Source: Rhynchosporium graminicola | Lineage: Eukaryota > Ascomycota > Leotiomycetes > Helotiales > Ploettnerulaceae | Assembly (NCBI GenBank): GCA_900074885.1 | Contig: FJUW01000054.1 | Coordinates: forward strand, 124,001 to 188,000 | Reading direction: 5' to 3' | DNA: 64,000 nucleotides | Shown here: positions 1 through 13,600 of the stretch, piece after piece | Numbering within the stretch: position 1 is the first letter of the stretch | Layout: each line of letters starts with the position of its first letter | Translations under genes and position numbers: made by a program | The notes under the pieces: model-generated | What the model was told of the DNA's origin: nothing | Databases searched by the model: none | Seen by the model: the letters and a program-made list of their open reading frames with translations, nothing else

Positions 1-1062
<1,062 letters not shown>

Positions 1063-1713
1063 GGTGAAGGTGGGTGGGTGACTGGCAGTAACAGAAATCG
1101 AGACAGTCTGTGTTTGTTGGATGGAGGTGAATTGAAGTGAGGTGTGGAGTGGAGGTCAAAGGTATGTTGGCGGCGGAGGATGTAGGCGGAAAGAGCGGTG
1201 GTCAAATGGGAAGGTTTAGGAGGATTGGAATAGTATGGGATTTCAGATTGGGAGGGGATGGGATGGGGGGGTTGTTTTCGCCGTACTAAGTACCTAGCGC
1301 GGATGTGTGTATTTCGAGTCCTGAGGCGCGACAAGTCAGTCCTGGGTCTCGGCTGGGCAGAACAACACAAGACAAGAAGAGAAAGGGAAGGGAAAAGAAG
1401 GAAAGTCAAGTATTGTAAGACGAGGTGAATGGTCGGTCTATCGGATAGAACTTTTCCCAGATTTCTTTCAAGGAAAACCAGCTGAATGGGTAGAGGAGTT
1501 TTTGCTTACTTGGTGTTGATGGTATTGTATCCGAGCCTTGCCGGATTGTATCTTCGAAAGTAAGTACGTCTGTCTAGGCTCTAGGGAGATCGGATCTTGC
1601 GTAGGAGTTGAGTTCAGTGACCCAGGAAGGAAGCGATTGTTGGTGGTAAATAGGCCGGTATCCAGGGGCAAACTGGGGTGTGCGCAAGTGCAGATAGTGC
1701 AATACCAATTCAA

Positions 1714-1714
<1 letters not shown>

Positions 1715-1744
<30 letters not shown>
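1715..1744. repeat. (GGCA)n tetranucleotide microsatellite
   Basis: About seven perfect copies of a GGCA unit followed by a degenerate copy (GGCGGGCA). It lies in the presumed HOG1 upstream region. Confidence 0.9.
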
Positions 1745-2190
1745 CGGGCAGGTGTCAACTCGGGTTTGGTAGTGAAGGACCCTGATTCGTCCCTAATTCC
1801 GAGATTCCGAGCGATTTGGAGCAGGTATGGAAAACGCTACGCTTCGCTATTTGTGTGGAAATTGAGTCGTTGACTGTTGTATAATATTGATCTGCGGGAG
1901 CGGGTTCCTGGGCGAGTGATGCAGTGAATTTTAGGTTCCCCGGTACTTTGTTTGATAGACGTGGAGTGAAGGTGGGTGAATATTGGAGAGTGATGAAGCA
2001 GGTTGTTTGGAGAATTCTCGTGCGATCGTCCCTTTCGTGGATCCTTTTCCAATCGTATTGTAAATGAGAAGGAGAGAAAGATCGTGATCGTAAGTCGGGA
2101 AGAGCTACGAGAGGGAAGGGAAGGGGAGGGCAGGGCCGCAGTTATGTATTTCCCCAAAACCCCAAGTCTGGCTGAACCGAATCGAGCAAA

Positions 2191-2225
2191 CAAGTTACAA
2201 GTTACAAGTTACAGGTTACATGTTG
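2191..2225. repeat. Tandem AAGTTAC heptamer
   Basis: Three direct copies of CAAGTTA(C) followed by diverged copies (AGGTTACA, TGTTGCAAG). Non-coding. Confidence 0.75.
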
Positions 2226-2985
2226 CAAGTCCAGGCAGGCCCTTACAGCCAGCCATTCAGGGCATTTTTGGTCAACCATAATCATAATCATTATGGCCGC
2301 CGCTGTTCTGTCACCTATGGTGGTTAGACCTGCCGCGGAGCGTACGAGGAGAACATGAAAGAACTTGAGCATGATAGGGTCCGTTACGGTAATTGCAGTA
2401 GCACAAGTTCATGATCATGGGTAGGGCAATAGTTATGGCCTAGTACTATGATGGTACAACGGGTCGGATCTGACATCTAAATGTTGAGGGTTTAGTACTT
2501 CCCTAGGTAGGTCGTACTATCTATCAGATGCTATCTCGAAATAGCTAGACCGCATCAAAGTAGCAAAAATATGAATAGATTGATACCTATGCCTCCTTTT
2601 CTCTGTTTACCATTGGTAGAGGTACCTACATTACAATACCATAACTTACGATATATTACAATATATTGCAATATATTACAACACAGTACAACAGTACCTA
2701 CCTACCGACATAGGTAGGTAGATGCCCCTCCTACCCCTTCCCTCGCAGCGCAACTCTCAGGGCGGCGCTGCAGATCTGCCCAGACGCAGACGCCCCAGAC
2801 CCAGGCCCAGACAGAGCCAGGGACCCAGCCCTGCCCTGCCAGAATGCCATCCCACGAATTGCACACCGACGTCATCGCTGCCAGAAACCAGAACTACCTA
2901 CCCTAGAAAGAAAGAATCGAGCAAGGAGAGAGAGTACATTTCCTTGTACCATGATGAATTCCTGATACTGCACGAAGTCATCGCA

Positions 2986-3018
2986 TCGTATCGTATCGTA
3001 TCGTATCGTATCGTATCG
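2986..3018. repeat. (TCGTA)n pentanucleotide microsatellite
   Basis: About six and a half perfect copies of the pentamer TCGTA, flanked by imperfect copies (ATCGCATCG, TCGACATTC). Confidence 0.9.
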
Positions 3019-3056
3019 ACATTCATTACCGCTTCTGCCCTCTTGGCATGTTGAAT

Positions 3057-3082
3057 TGATCGACTGACTGACTGACTGACTG
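3057..3082. repeat. (GACT)n tetranucleotide microsatellite
   Basis: About six copies of GACT. A second, related ACTC/AGTC-rich patch (CAGTCAGTCACTCACTCATT) follows at about 3234-3253. Confidence 0.85.
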
Positions 3083-3301
3083 TACAACGGACGGGATCTA
3101 AAGGAAAGCAAGCTTTGATCGTTTAATCCTCGAATTGTAAAAGTCCGCCCAGACCATCTTCTCATGTCAGCGGGGCGGGGCGGAGCGGAGCGGATCCTTC
3201 TCCCTTGGGATTGAGTTCAGGTCTCCCCCACCTCAGTCAGTCACTCACTCATTGAAATCGCAAACCTTAAAATTACTTCCTTCATCTGCGTAGGTACGAA
3301 A

Positions 3302-3352
3302 GGTACCTACCTAGCTAGCTACCTACCTAGCTACCTACCTACCTACCTTACC
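3302..3352. repeat. CCTA/GCTA low-complexity cluster
   Basis: Alternating TACCTACC and TAGCTAGC units. Similar CCTACCTAGG and TAGGTAGGT strings recur at about 2700, 3742-3768, 53155, 53878 and 55530, always outside genes. This motif class is typical of ascomycete intergenic DNA. Confidence 0.85.
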
Positions 3353-4549
3353 ATCGACCTATTCCTAAAGCTTGAGGTTAACCGCAGTAGATGATGCCTC
3401 TTCGTACGTATGTTATGATTTCATGTCATTTCATGGATTGCATTGCCTCATCATACCCAGCAAAACCCACCCTCTTCTTCTCGACCAACCGGCAAAACCT
3501 CCGCGGTCACTCGATGCCGATTCGAATACTTCACTACAACTACCTAGCTATATATCTTCCGAGTCAGTTTTTCTGGAAAAAGCTTCTAGCGCCTTCATCG
3601 ACACAAGGAAAATCCAAAAATCCGTATCCAGATCCAGCCCACTCCTCTAGGTACCTACCACTCGTCATCGCTTCACAAGAGCCGGATTTAACCCCGCGAT
3701 CGAAAGAGGCAAGGACGCCGCCGGACAGGCTTCCGGATAGATATCTACCTAGCTCGCCTAGGTAGGTAGCGGTGAGTTTATTATTACGGAGCTGGCTGCC
3801 ACGGAATGGACCGCAATTGCTTAGGCAAGGCGAGGAAGAGGTGTGAATGGGGATAAATCAACAGTGAGATATTTGCGGTGTAAGATGAAAATTGCTAATT
3901 ATGCTGAAATTTGTATCAATGCTCATATGTGTAAGCTGCAACTCTCTCTTCTTGTTTTAATGACTCGACTTCAGGTCGTTCTAAATTATTGTATTACGCC
4001 CCTCGATTCCACAACCACCCTTCATTCACTTCTTGGACACCAACTGTCCCATATCTCTAAAGACAGACGAATATATCGTGATGCATTACCAAGAGATTGG
4101 TCAATACATCCTCGATACATCGTTACCTGCATGCTCTGTTCCGTTGTCTTCTTATGCCAACATCAGATCAGGTCAAAAAATCATCTCACAGCATATCCAC
4201 AATCACCTCCTCAAACATCCAATCACTCAAATCGACCTGCTCAGCAAAGTAAACAATCTACTATTCATGCAAGGGAGGCGAGAAGGCGTCGGTAGGTTCT
4301 AGATCACAGAGAGCGGCTCTGGGGACCTCGTAAGCTCGTCCAGGAAAGCAGACTTGTAATATAACTCTTGCATCACCCCCGCCCTTCTTCCTTCGAGATA
4401 CCTCCCTTGTCTGGCGTGAAAAAAACAAAACAAAGACACAGAAAAACACGGCTTCAAGTCTATAAATTAAAATAAAATCAAACCCTCAACCCTTCCTTCC
4501 TTCCTCCCTCATCCCCACCCAGCACCTTCTCACTCCCCCCAGTCACAGA

Positions 4550-4747
4550 TTAATCATCTCTCAACCACCTATCCAAATGATGTCCTCTAACCCACTCTCC
4601 CTTCCTCGGACAAAACCCCTGATTAACTCCCAACTGAACATTCTCCTGGCCCACACATCGATCCGTACCCGCGTACACACAGAGGTCGTTATGTGAGGAT
4701 TGCTTGAAAGAACAACATGTCCATTCGTTGAAATAGTACTTGCACAT
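4550..4747 (-). CDS. Small cysteine-rich protein, 65 aa (MC-x8-C family candidate)
   Basis: Single-exon ATG ORF on the reverse strand, no recognised function. The product begins M-C, with cysteines at residues 2, 11, 12, 23, 31 and 46. It has no hydrophobic N-terminus, so secretion is not suggested, and it ends in a Trp/His/Arg/Asp-rich tail (HHLDRWLRDD). The start is chosen at the ATG immediately before Cys2; upstream in-frame sequence is a C/A-rich leader without coding character. Cys2 and Cys11 sit exactly as in the small protein encoded at 22433-22720 (cysteines 2, 11, 22, 29), which suggests relatives that bind a metal. Function is unknown. The ORF is short and isolated in a long non-coding region, so it could still be chance; the shared pattern is the main argument for it. 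Confidence 0.45.
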   Translation of the reverse strand: MCKYYFNEWTCCSFKQSSHNDLCVYAGTDRCVGQENVQLGVNQGFCPRKGEWVRGHHLDRWLRDD

Positions 4748-6539
4748 CTGCCTGGCTTTTCCTCGTACGGTAGCAATGTGGACTTCAGGTTTTGATGGTG
4801 AGGTTATCGTGTGGAGGTGGTGCAGGTTACGGTTTGGCTGTTCAGAGGAGAGGAGGCTTGTGTTGATGGATAGTGAGGGATAGTTAGGATGTATTTCTCT
4901 TTTGTAGCTGAGCCAGCATCTACGGCTTTCCTATCGCAGAAGATCTCTTTGGCGATGATTCAGATATAAGGCCTATAAGCTATCGATTCCCAGGTGCAAC
5001 AGCTGAGATTTTGAATCATCTCCTGTTAAAGTCTCTAAACACTTAGACTCACCTGCGTACTATACATAGATATCTCCATCTCTCACCCTTCATGAAAGAG
5101 TCATTTCATTCGATACAATTCAACATACTCGATTCTGCACCCTTCTCCTCACGCACCTACCCAATCTTTTCTACATAGGATCACTAATCCGACATCATTC
5201 ATCGCCTACCTCACACACCCTCTCCCTGAATCGATATCTCCATCTGCTTTACTAAGAAAACATATAAACATACAGAAAGTCAGTCATTTCAGCACAGACA
5301 CCTATCACGACTAAGTAAGTAGATATTAGGGCACCTAGCACCTCACATTTCGCACGCTATCAAGTCAACAAGTCCGAGAAATTTCCCGATCGTCCCCTTC
5401 CCTTCCTTTAGAGAAGATGTGATCTCAACACATAGCAATCCACGATCCATAACCTGCCGGAGAGGCGCCATGAAACGACAGATCCTAGAAGAAATGCCAT
5501 GGGAAATCCACCTAGGGCAATAATCACCGATAGTAATACCCACCCCCTAAGAAGCTAGATCTGTCGAGCGAGCGAGAAGTGACTACCAAGGCAGGGAGAG
5601 CACAGTGACTCAATTCAAGAAGCTCAATCGTGTATATCCTAACCTTTACATCAGATATCGCATTCTCTACTCGAGGGATCCTATATTGTGGAGTATTTTC
5701 GTCTCGTACAAACAAACAGGCAGAAAAGCCAAGCTCTTTCATTCCCCTCCTCGGTACCTCCAACCTCTTCCGTTTCCCACCTTTATAACCCTCTCCTAAC
5801 CCCTTCCTAATACTTCACTAGAACCTAGAAAGATCCCCAACCAGCACCGCGGCGCCCCCTAACATCCTCTCCCCGCTCCGCATATACTTGCTTTCTCACG
5901 CGCCGGACAATCTCCTTGCTCACTCCCAGGCGAGTTCCGTTCTTCACCAACTCACCAGGGCATGCCGGTGCACGTACCTACATACTTACAGAATCCGGGA
6001 ATGTTTGTCTCGGTCTTCTCGGAACCACGGCAAGACCATTTTCGCAGATGTGTGTCGGCGTACGGGGAAACCGTAGTCGCCTATGCTGGTGGTTATTCAG
6101 CCGCATAATACTTGATTATGGTTTGTCAGTCTGTGGTGATGGAGAAGAAGAAGAAGAAGAAGAAGAAGAAAGGGGGAGGAGATGAGCGTTGATAGCGTTA
6201 TCTTTTTTGAAATATAGCTCTATGGCTGGCTGGCCGGCTGCCTATGAATCTAGCAGTTTGCGAGTCGTGATTCAAGTATTTGGTTCCTATACTTTTGAGT
6301 CGCAGCCAAATAATCCATGACATCTGTAAGTTTTCCGATATTAGATGTTCTAATTTGTCTGCGTATTATGTAGAGTACAATATGCCTGTTGACTACTCGA
6401 TGGATGGAAAAGGTGTGTTCTGTCCACTTCTCCTATATACCACTCGTAACTTGGAGCCGGCACCGAGATGCATAGAAGCTCTTGTATCGCACATACAAGG
6501 CTTTTGTAGATCAACACAAAACATGAATGGTAGCTCAGC
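4748..6539. other. Intergenic region with a GAA microsatellite
   Basis: No supported gene. C/T-rich stretches occur at about 5080-5270 and 5720-5880. The segment next to 6540 should contain the 3' UTR of the Zn2Cys6 factor gene. Confidence 0.6.
6142..6171. repeat. (GAA)n trinucleotide microsatellite
   Basis: About nine copies of GAA/AGA ending in AAAGGGGGAGG. It lies about 370 bp downstream of the transcription factor stop codon, so it may fall in the 3' UTR or terminator region. Confidence 0.85.
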
Positions 6540-9378
6540 TCAGCTCCATCTAGCAGCCGAGAAGTCCTGTCCAAGATCAAACCACGGGCCTCTGGACCAA
6601 TCCACGTTATTCAACCAGTCAAAGCCATCGTCAATGCCACCATTATCAAATCCGACCTGCTGCTGCTGCTGCTCAAACCTACCCCCAACAGAACCGTTAT
6701 CAAACCCAACCGTCGACCCATTAACACCTACACCCATACCCGCATTTTGGAATTCACCAACACCACCCATCCCATTAACCGACGCATTCCTACTTTCCTG
6801 TGAACTCGGCATCGCACTCGACGCCGTCACACCCTGCGACGACAGCGGCGGCGTCGGCCCCGGATTAAGAATCTGATCCAAAATCTTCTTAATAATTAAC
6901 TTCATCCTTCCACACAACTGATAATTCCCTGCAGCCGGCTTAATCCATTCCAGAAACCCAATCAACAAACTCAAATTTTGCACAATCTCACTCCTCGGCA
7001 AAACCAACTTGGTACTATGCGGCGCCTTGACCTGTTTGAGTAACTCAACTATCAACACACCAGATGATGGAACTCCCCAACACATAAGCATCCAGTCGTA
7101 GTCGTGGTGGTGTTCGGTAAAGCGATCGCGCTGGACCCAGAGGAGGACCGTGAGTTCGAGCATTTCGCGCGCGCAGTCTACCATGCTTTGGCCGGAGAGG
7201 AAACCTTCTTTGTGGGCGAGACGTTCGAGGAGGAGGCGGTGCTCGAGCATGATTAGGCGGAGGCAGAGACGGCGCCAGAACATGCGGTCGGTACAGTTCG
7301 GTGAGCCGAGATCGGATAGCTTGAAAGCGTAGAAGGAGGGGAGGCTGCTGTAGATGGTTTGAATTCGGCCCATGAGGTAGCTGGTTTGTGTCAGTGGGTT
7401 TGTTACCTTTAGCTATAGGAGTGAAAAGGTCTAAGTATGCATACTTGATATTCTCGGCCGTGCAAATATCTTTATCCCCAAGCGACAATTCCAGGACCTC
7501 ATTCAATACCTGGGAAAACATTCCATGCGCTCTCGTCGCTGTAGTGCTATAAATCTGACCCTCTTGGTTCCAGCCATTTTCATCCAGCTTGGCCACAGCT
7601 TCTTGCAGTACCTCTCCGCCTTGAATGAGAACTTCTTCGCTTAGATCAAGAGGCAGCTCGAAGCGAGTATAGCGATAGCTGAGTGCTGGCGGTCGACCAG
7701 TCAATAAAGCAGAACCTTTATCGAAACAGAAAATACTAGTGAACAATCGTTTCTTAGTCTCCGAGATGTAGGATGGCGGTCTCCCTGTGTCAATCTGTCG
7801 ATGTAGTCCAAGGGCAGTACTTGAACTGACGAGATCGCCCAATTGTCGCCATACTACCAAACCTATGTAATGTTAGACACGCAACTTAAGCACTCTCAAG
7901 CCTGATAAAGCTCACTAGCATCACCACTAAGCACTGTCTGTAGGACAAAGTTCTTCGTAAGCAGCGCCACCATCGGCACATTAATCAAATCCATATAATT
8001 CGACAACGTAATGCAAGCCTGTACGCAATCCTTCATCTCCACCGCGAAATCCCGCCGATTCCTCCTCTCCCCTCTTTGCGTTGCAAAAAAGGCATCTCTC
8101 TCTGGCAGCGACAGAATCGACGTCGTCAAAGCCCCATAAACCGAACCCAAGCTTTCCCATCTGAAGTTCTGTCCACTACACGACGCCAGCCAGTCGTCGA
8201 AATCTTCAAATTCTTGTAAAGCACTCTCGGCATTCTTACACAACAATGTCGAAACATGCTCAAGATCATCTGTAACCCTTGGCTCTTTCCTAAAAGACCC
8301 TGCGAAACTCGAATTCCAGAACGAGTTCGCGAGCGCAAGCACACTATGTTTAGGACATGAACTCTCGTGACATTTCTCGAAATACCATTCTAGCAGGAAT
8401 TTGCACGTATGTTCGTCTGGCATGGCATTTAGGACTTTGATGCCCAAAGCTACGCGGGGAGAACCGCAATGCTGTTTTCCAGCTAACATGAGGAAGGTCT
8501 GTGATTGTAAACTCTCATATGAGGGAACATGAAGATCGGAGTCGACTGAGATTTGAATTTCATCGTTGCCTAGGTTTTCGCGGTTTTCCATGAATACTGC
8601 TGAGAAATTCGTTGGTCCTGATGTCTATTAGTCGGATGAGACGAGATGTCTAGAAGTTGAGGCATGCAATGTCGACTATAGGTAGAAACGTACCCCCCAC
8701 TGTGCGATACGTTGCGGGGGTAGCGGAGTTGGATAAATACAAATCGCTCAGACGAAGTCATCTCTTAGCAGCTCAAAGGAATGTAAGAGCATGTCTTCAT
8801 CAGAAGCAAGCAATAAAGTTCAAGACATTTACGACTCGGGTACCAAAAATCATAATCTCAGACGCTGAATCAATGACCAAGAGCGAAATACACATCAGAA
8901 ACGACTCACCAAAGAACCCTCCCGACTTGATAAACGGACCACTCTCAGGCGTCGGCTTAGAAACCGCATCAACACTCAACCCACCTGTCGTAGAATGACT
9001 CAAATCCCTCGGCGCAGCAGACACATCGATACTTAACCTTTCCTTCTCCCTTACACTCAAACTCCCGCTTTCCCTTTCCCTCTCACTCCCCTTCACTACA
9101 GCCCTATCCAATCCCCCTTCGCCGCTTCCAGCCGTCATCGTCGGCATCAGAACCAATCTTCTGCCCCTCCCATCCGGCACAGGCCTCGTCATAGGCGCCG
9201 TCAAATACACACATTTCGCAACGACCTTCCTCCTTCGACACCTCTCACAGACCGGCAGCGTATGGTCACAGCTGATTTTAGCCCGCCGACACGGTTCGCA
9301 GCTAGGTGGCTTCCCGTTACGGCGTCGCGGCAAAGTAGAACTCGCCGTGGGACTTAGAAGGCCGGGGCTCGACGACAT
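6540..9378 (-). CDS. Zn2Cys6 fungal-specific transcription factor, about 809 aa
   Basis: Nuclear DNA-binding regulator, targets unknown. Exon 1 (9378-8910) encodes the binuclear zinc cluster near residues 27-56, cysteines spaced C-x2-C-x6-C-x6-C-x2-C-x8-C, ending KVVAKC. It is followed by a Ser/Arg/Glu-rich linker. Exon 2 (8617-7916) begins with GPTNFSAVF, the usual entry into the fungal_trans regulatory domain, which runs through LGLHRQIDTGRP and the downstream KKRLFTSIFCFDKG and GRPPALSYRY segments in exon 3 (7862-7445). Exon 4 (7380-6540) holds the helical C-terminus, a Gly/Asn/Gln-rich stretch with five consecutive Gln, and an acidic/aromatic end. These four exons sum to 2430 nt with phases matching at each junction. 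The first intron (8909-8618) is long at 292 nt. The family is certain, the regulon is not. Neighbours give no pathway clue. Confidence 0.9.
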
Positions 9379-10685
9379 GGTACCTGTCTAACGAATGGCC
9401 TGCTGTGCAGTACCCCAAAGTAGGAGTAGTAGGTAAGCAACAAGGCTCGGTCTAAGGATCCCGAAATTCAACTCTCGCGGAATTAGAGAATTATAAGCGT
9501 CTCTTTTGTATTTTTTCGTGCTCGGCAAAAGGAGTTGGGGAGAGGATGCAGGTCGTTCAGGCTGAAGAGCGGGGATCGGAATCGGCGTTCAAGTTTTCGG
9601 CGTTCTAGTCAGCAAATTGCGGACCGTGGTATCTGGCAACCAATGAGATGTAGGATACGAGGCGAGGGAAATTCGTCTCCGGCGAAGTGTAACCAACCCT
9701 GCGAAGCATAATTGACTGTTGCAATCTGAGTTTATTGTCATCGATATTTATCACGACCTTACACAAAGTATATTTCAAAGTATTCTGAAGCTTTTGATGA
9801 CTTTACCGTAAGCTACAATTCACTCTTAAGAACATAGGTCTACAACGAGCTTGCAAAATCGCTTCGCCGGACACGAATTTCCCCAGCCTCGACAGAGCCC
9901 GGTCTTGAGATAGACAAGGTCGCTCCCATGCCATAGTGAAATATAATGCTGGTAGTCGAATGGAAAGTTAAGTTATGTTGCTTTGCAGCTCGTATGTTGA
10001 AGAAGAGTCCGATCATAGAGCACTGGAAGTTGAAAGTTGGGTTTGTCCTCTCTCTAGCACTTGCCATGTGAATTGACTATGCACTTTCTAGGCACAGTAA
10101 GTTCTCAAAAAAACAGCGACCTGCCTCCTTGTTTGACCGCATACCCACCGAACAGCAAGGGATGATTACCACAATTACAATCCAGTGGAAGGCAAACAGT
10201 CAGAGGAACTTTTGTATTTATCTCATCAACATGGGTATCATAACACAGACCTGCGACCAATCCCATGATATATCCCATTCTCCGCGCTAAACCATCATCA
10301 CCCGGCTTCCTCGTCCCATCTATTCCCTCCTGATATCATCCCACATGTAGAAAAGACAGAAATAGTAGTGAGATAGAGAGTATCGAGTCTCGCCCATATG
10401 AATCCCGCGAAAGGTTCAAAAGCAAATTGGTATTCCTCTCTTTGACGCAAGCACGCATTCTTTAGCCTGTGTTTCTCAATTTTGTGGACGCCGCAAGCTT
10501 TTATCCCCTTCGGAAAAACGCGTCAATCGATCGCACTTTCGAGAAGAACCGTAAGGAAAAGGTAAAACAGAAAAAGCAAAAAATTCGCCGGAAATCACAA
10601 GTTGGTATTTGGGGTATTGCGCGCCAGGGTATATCCAGCCAGTGTACTTGCACAATGACTCTAGAAAATGAAGGGGAAAGATCAT
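9379..10685. other. Intergenic region between transcription factor and KH-protein genes
   Basis: About 1.3 kb. The part next to 9378 is the expected promoter of the Zn2Cys6 gene; the part next to 10686 is the expected 3' UTR of the KH-protein gene. A 75-codon reverse ORF at 9840-10067 has no recognisable features and I do not call it. Confidence 0.6.
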
Positions 10686-13600
10686 TTAAGAACGCGGTGG
10701 CCCAATTGGGCCTGGGTATCCTGAGGTAGAATGAGAAGTCGAGGGACGACCACTGTCGGTCGAACCTCGCATATTGTGTCTGGGTGTGACATCACCCGGA
10801 TGCTGAAGTTGAGAAGGCTTATGCTCGTTGCTACCATTGCTACCGTTACTACCATTGCTTCCGCTAGGAAAGTGAATGCGGGTCGGCCAGGTGCTGCCTT
10901 CATCGTCGCCCAAGTTGACTCCGCTATCATTCCATGGATTGCGGTCAGCATTGAAGCTACGGGTCGATTCGATGGAGATCAATGAAGATTTCGAAACGTT
11001 GTTGGATCCGTTCATGAAGAAGGTGCTTGGCGACTGAGAGCTATTCTTGCGACGATCTAAGAATGAAGAGATTGAGGACATGCTACCAGGCTTGCGGAGC
11101 TTGTCAAAAATGGTGCTTCGCTCGCGAGCCACATCATCGCCAAAGGAAGTCTTGATGGGAGAGTCTGTGGATACAGGAGCTGGAGCATGCTGGAGAAGTC
11201 TCGAATCAAAGTATTGAAGAGACTCCTCAAAGGAATCGGACTTTGGTCGAGGTATGGCTCCTTTGACTACAGTAGTCTCAATACCGGCGGAGGCAAGGCT
11301 AGAGTTGAGGAAGTCGATCGCATCTCTGACTCCTCCAGCATTGTTTCGTGTAAAGGTCCAGTGTAAAGTCACAGTGGGCTTACCATCCTCGGTGAGCTCA
11401 GCCGCGTCCTGTGATGCCGAAACTCCAACGACGTATTGGGACTTGAGTTTGGAAACGAGATCGCTCTTGAACTTCTTGGATTCCAAGTATTCTGCCAATT
11501 CAGGGGTTCGAGCAAGAATTAGGTCGTGGTTGTCTGGGACTAGTCCAAGGAATGCGTCAACACATTGAGGAACCTGCCATTCTGGCCCAGAGACGGTAAC
11601 ATCATCACTGGCCTGTTCGGTGCTGGGGAAGATGATCTTGCAGTTCCACTTCTTCTCTAGCTCCTCAAGCTGGCTCAGACGGGCAATGAGCTGTCTATGA
11701 TAGAGTCTGTCGACGCTGACAACTTGGGTTGTAAACTCAGAGTCCACTTGATCAACCATATCCAAAATCTCTGATTTGACAAGCTCCAGGTTCTGGGCAT
11801 TGCGAGCTGGCGTACGGCAGATGACGTTGTCAACCTTGATATCGTCCTCCTCTCGGCCGACTCCTCCCCGATCCATGGCGTTGGAAAACTTGACAAATAC
11901 AGAGTGCTTCTTCATGATTCGCTGAATGTGCTGACCTCCAATTCCAATGATACGCTTGTGGTACTGATCCGGGACGTGGAAAGAGATCGAAGCAGGCATC
12001 TCTTGCTCAACGAGCATCAACCCATTTCGCATAGCTTCATAGTTGTTACCACAGACATCGATGTTGAAATTGTACTCGTTGAAGCCATCGAAGATGATCT
12101 GGACACTGCTTTGGCCCATGATCTTGTTGATCTTTCCATTCTTCTTTCCACTGACGAATTCTTTGTGTTCATTTGCCAGTTCAATCTTGACTCGAATCTG
12201 ATAAGCACATCGGGTAACAAATTTAATATCTGAAATGACCATTAGAGCGGCCTTGACGGAATCGTCAGATCCTGTGATCGTGAATGTAAGCTTGTCAAAA
12301 GCTACGTCGGCATCGGAATTTGCACAAATGTCCGAGAGCATGGTGCGAATATCAGTCGGGAGCGGCATACGCATAGCTTCGACCTGTTGAATCCACCAAG
12401 AGGCACTGTAGAATTGACCAGTCTAGCATTGTTAGCAAGAGATATTTTTGGGATTTTTGGAGATCACACACCAGAACCATGATTTCTCGAACAGTTCGCT
12501 CGACATGAAGTCCCTCCACACCTTGAATTCTGATCATGTTTCGTTGCGATGCTAGTGCCGGAAATTGTATGAAAGTACCGTTGGTCTCCATGATCTTTCG
12601 GATCTTGTCCAATCTTGTCAACAAGATACTGTCTAGCTTTGGAGCTGCAACTATAGCATCCTTCATGAATAGTCTTGTGCGAGTGACAAGTTCGTGGATT
12701 TTTTGTTTAGCCACAGCAATATTTTGTGCCGTGTCACCTGTGATGAAAATCTCCTCCGAGTTTCGTCTCTCCGCTCCGGCCGGGCAATATCTATAAACCA
12801 TTGAGAATGGCGGCGGGAAGTAGATTGCAGTATTTGTGCTCGATTCGATAAGCTTGATATTCTTTCGTGAGCGGCCACAGACGACTGTGTGAAGCGACAG
12901 CTCCAGCAGGGTTCCATCTACGACGCGTCCGAGCTGGTATGGTTTTAGTCAACGCAATATGAGCTGACTTGAACGACTTACAAGTGTATCGATGAAGATT
13001 AGGATCCTGGTCTTTGCGTGCTCAGCACTCTCCATATCTCCGTAGACGGCAATTCTCCATCTCTGATCACGCCCAGCTTCTCCGCTGGCATTTTGTCCAT
13101 CCGCAAGAACGAATTTGGGCCCTAGAAGGAAGATATCCACTCCACAAAAGACAGCAACAGTATCGAGATGATCGATGACGTGTACTTGAAGGGCGGCTTT
13201 GGTATCATTGAGAACAAGATCCCCGTCAATATCAATGATGGCACATCGCTGTGAACTGTCAGCATAGCTCTCAAATCACCAGGGTGGTTGCTTGAGTCTT
13301 ACCAGTGCCAATGGCGTGTCATTCAGGATTGTCTCTCTGCTCTTGTGAACCAGCTCCGGGCTTCCCGAGAGGCACACATTTGTAACCTGTCCCTTTACTC
13401 TCTTTGGCTCCGACGACTTGACATGAGCTTCAATTGGTAGGGGGCCACTGGTAAGATCTTTGCAGAGTTTTCTCAATGTGGTTACATTTTGGGCGTGGAC
13501 TGGGAGCTCGTGAATAGGCACGTCATCGGGCGCGTCTGAGGGATGTGTCCATCGTTCGACTGCACCCTTCGTCGCGTATAAAATATCTTCGATATTCGGT

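Larger units (their letters stand above)
1063..4549. other. Long intergenic region upstream of HOG1
   Basis: About 3.5 kb with no ORF that I can support. It should hold the HOG1 promoter and 5' UTR (1063 to about 2300) and further upstream DNA. It is dense in simple repeats: a CAGG run, a pentamer TCGTA run, a GACT run, tandem AAGTTAC, a TATTACAATA-rich stretch near 2650, and several CCTACC/TAGGTA clusters. Confidence 0.7.
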
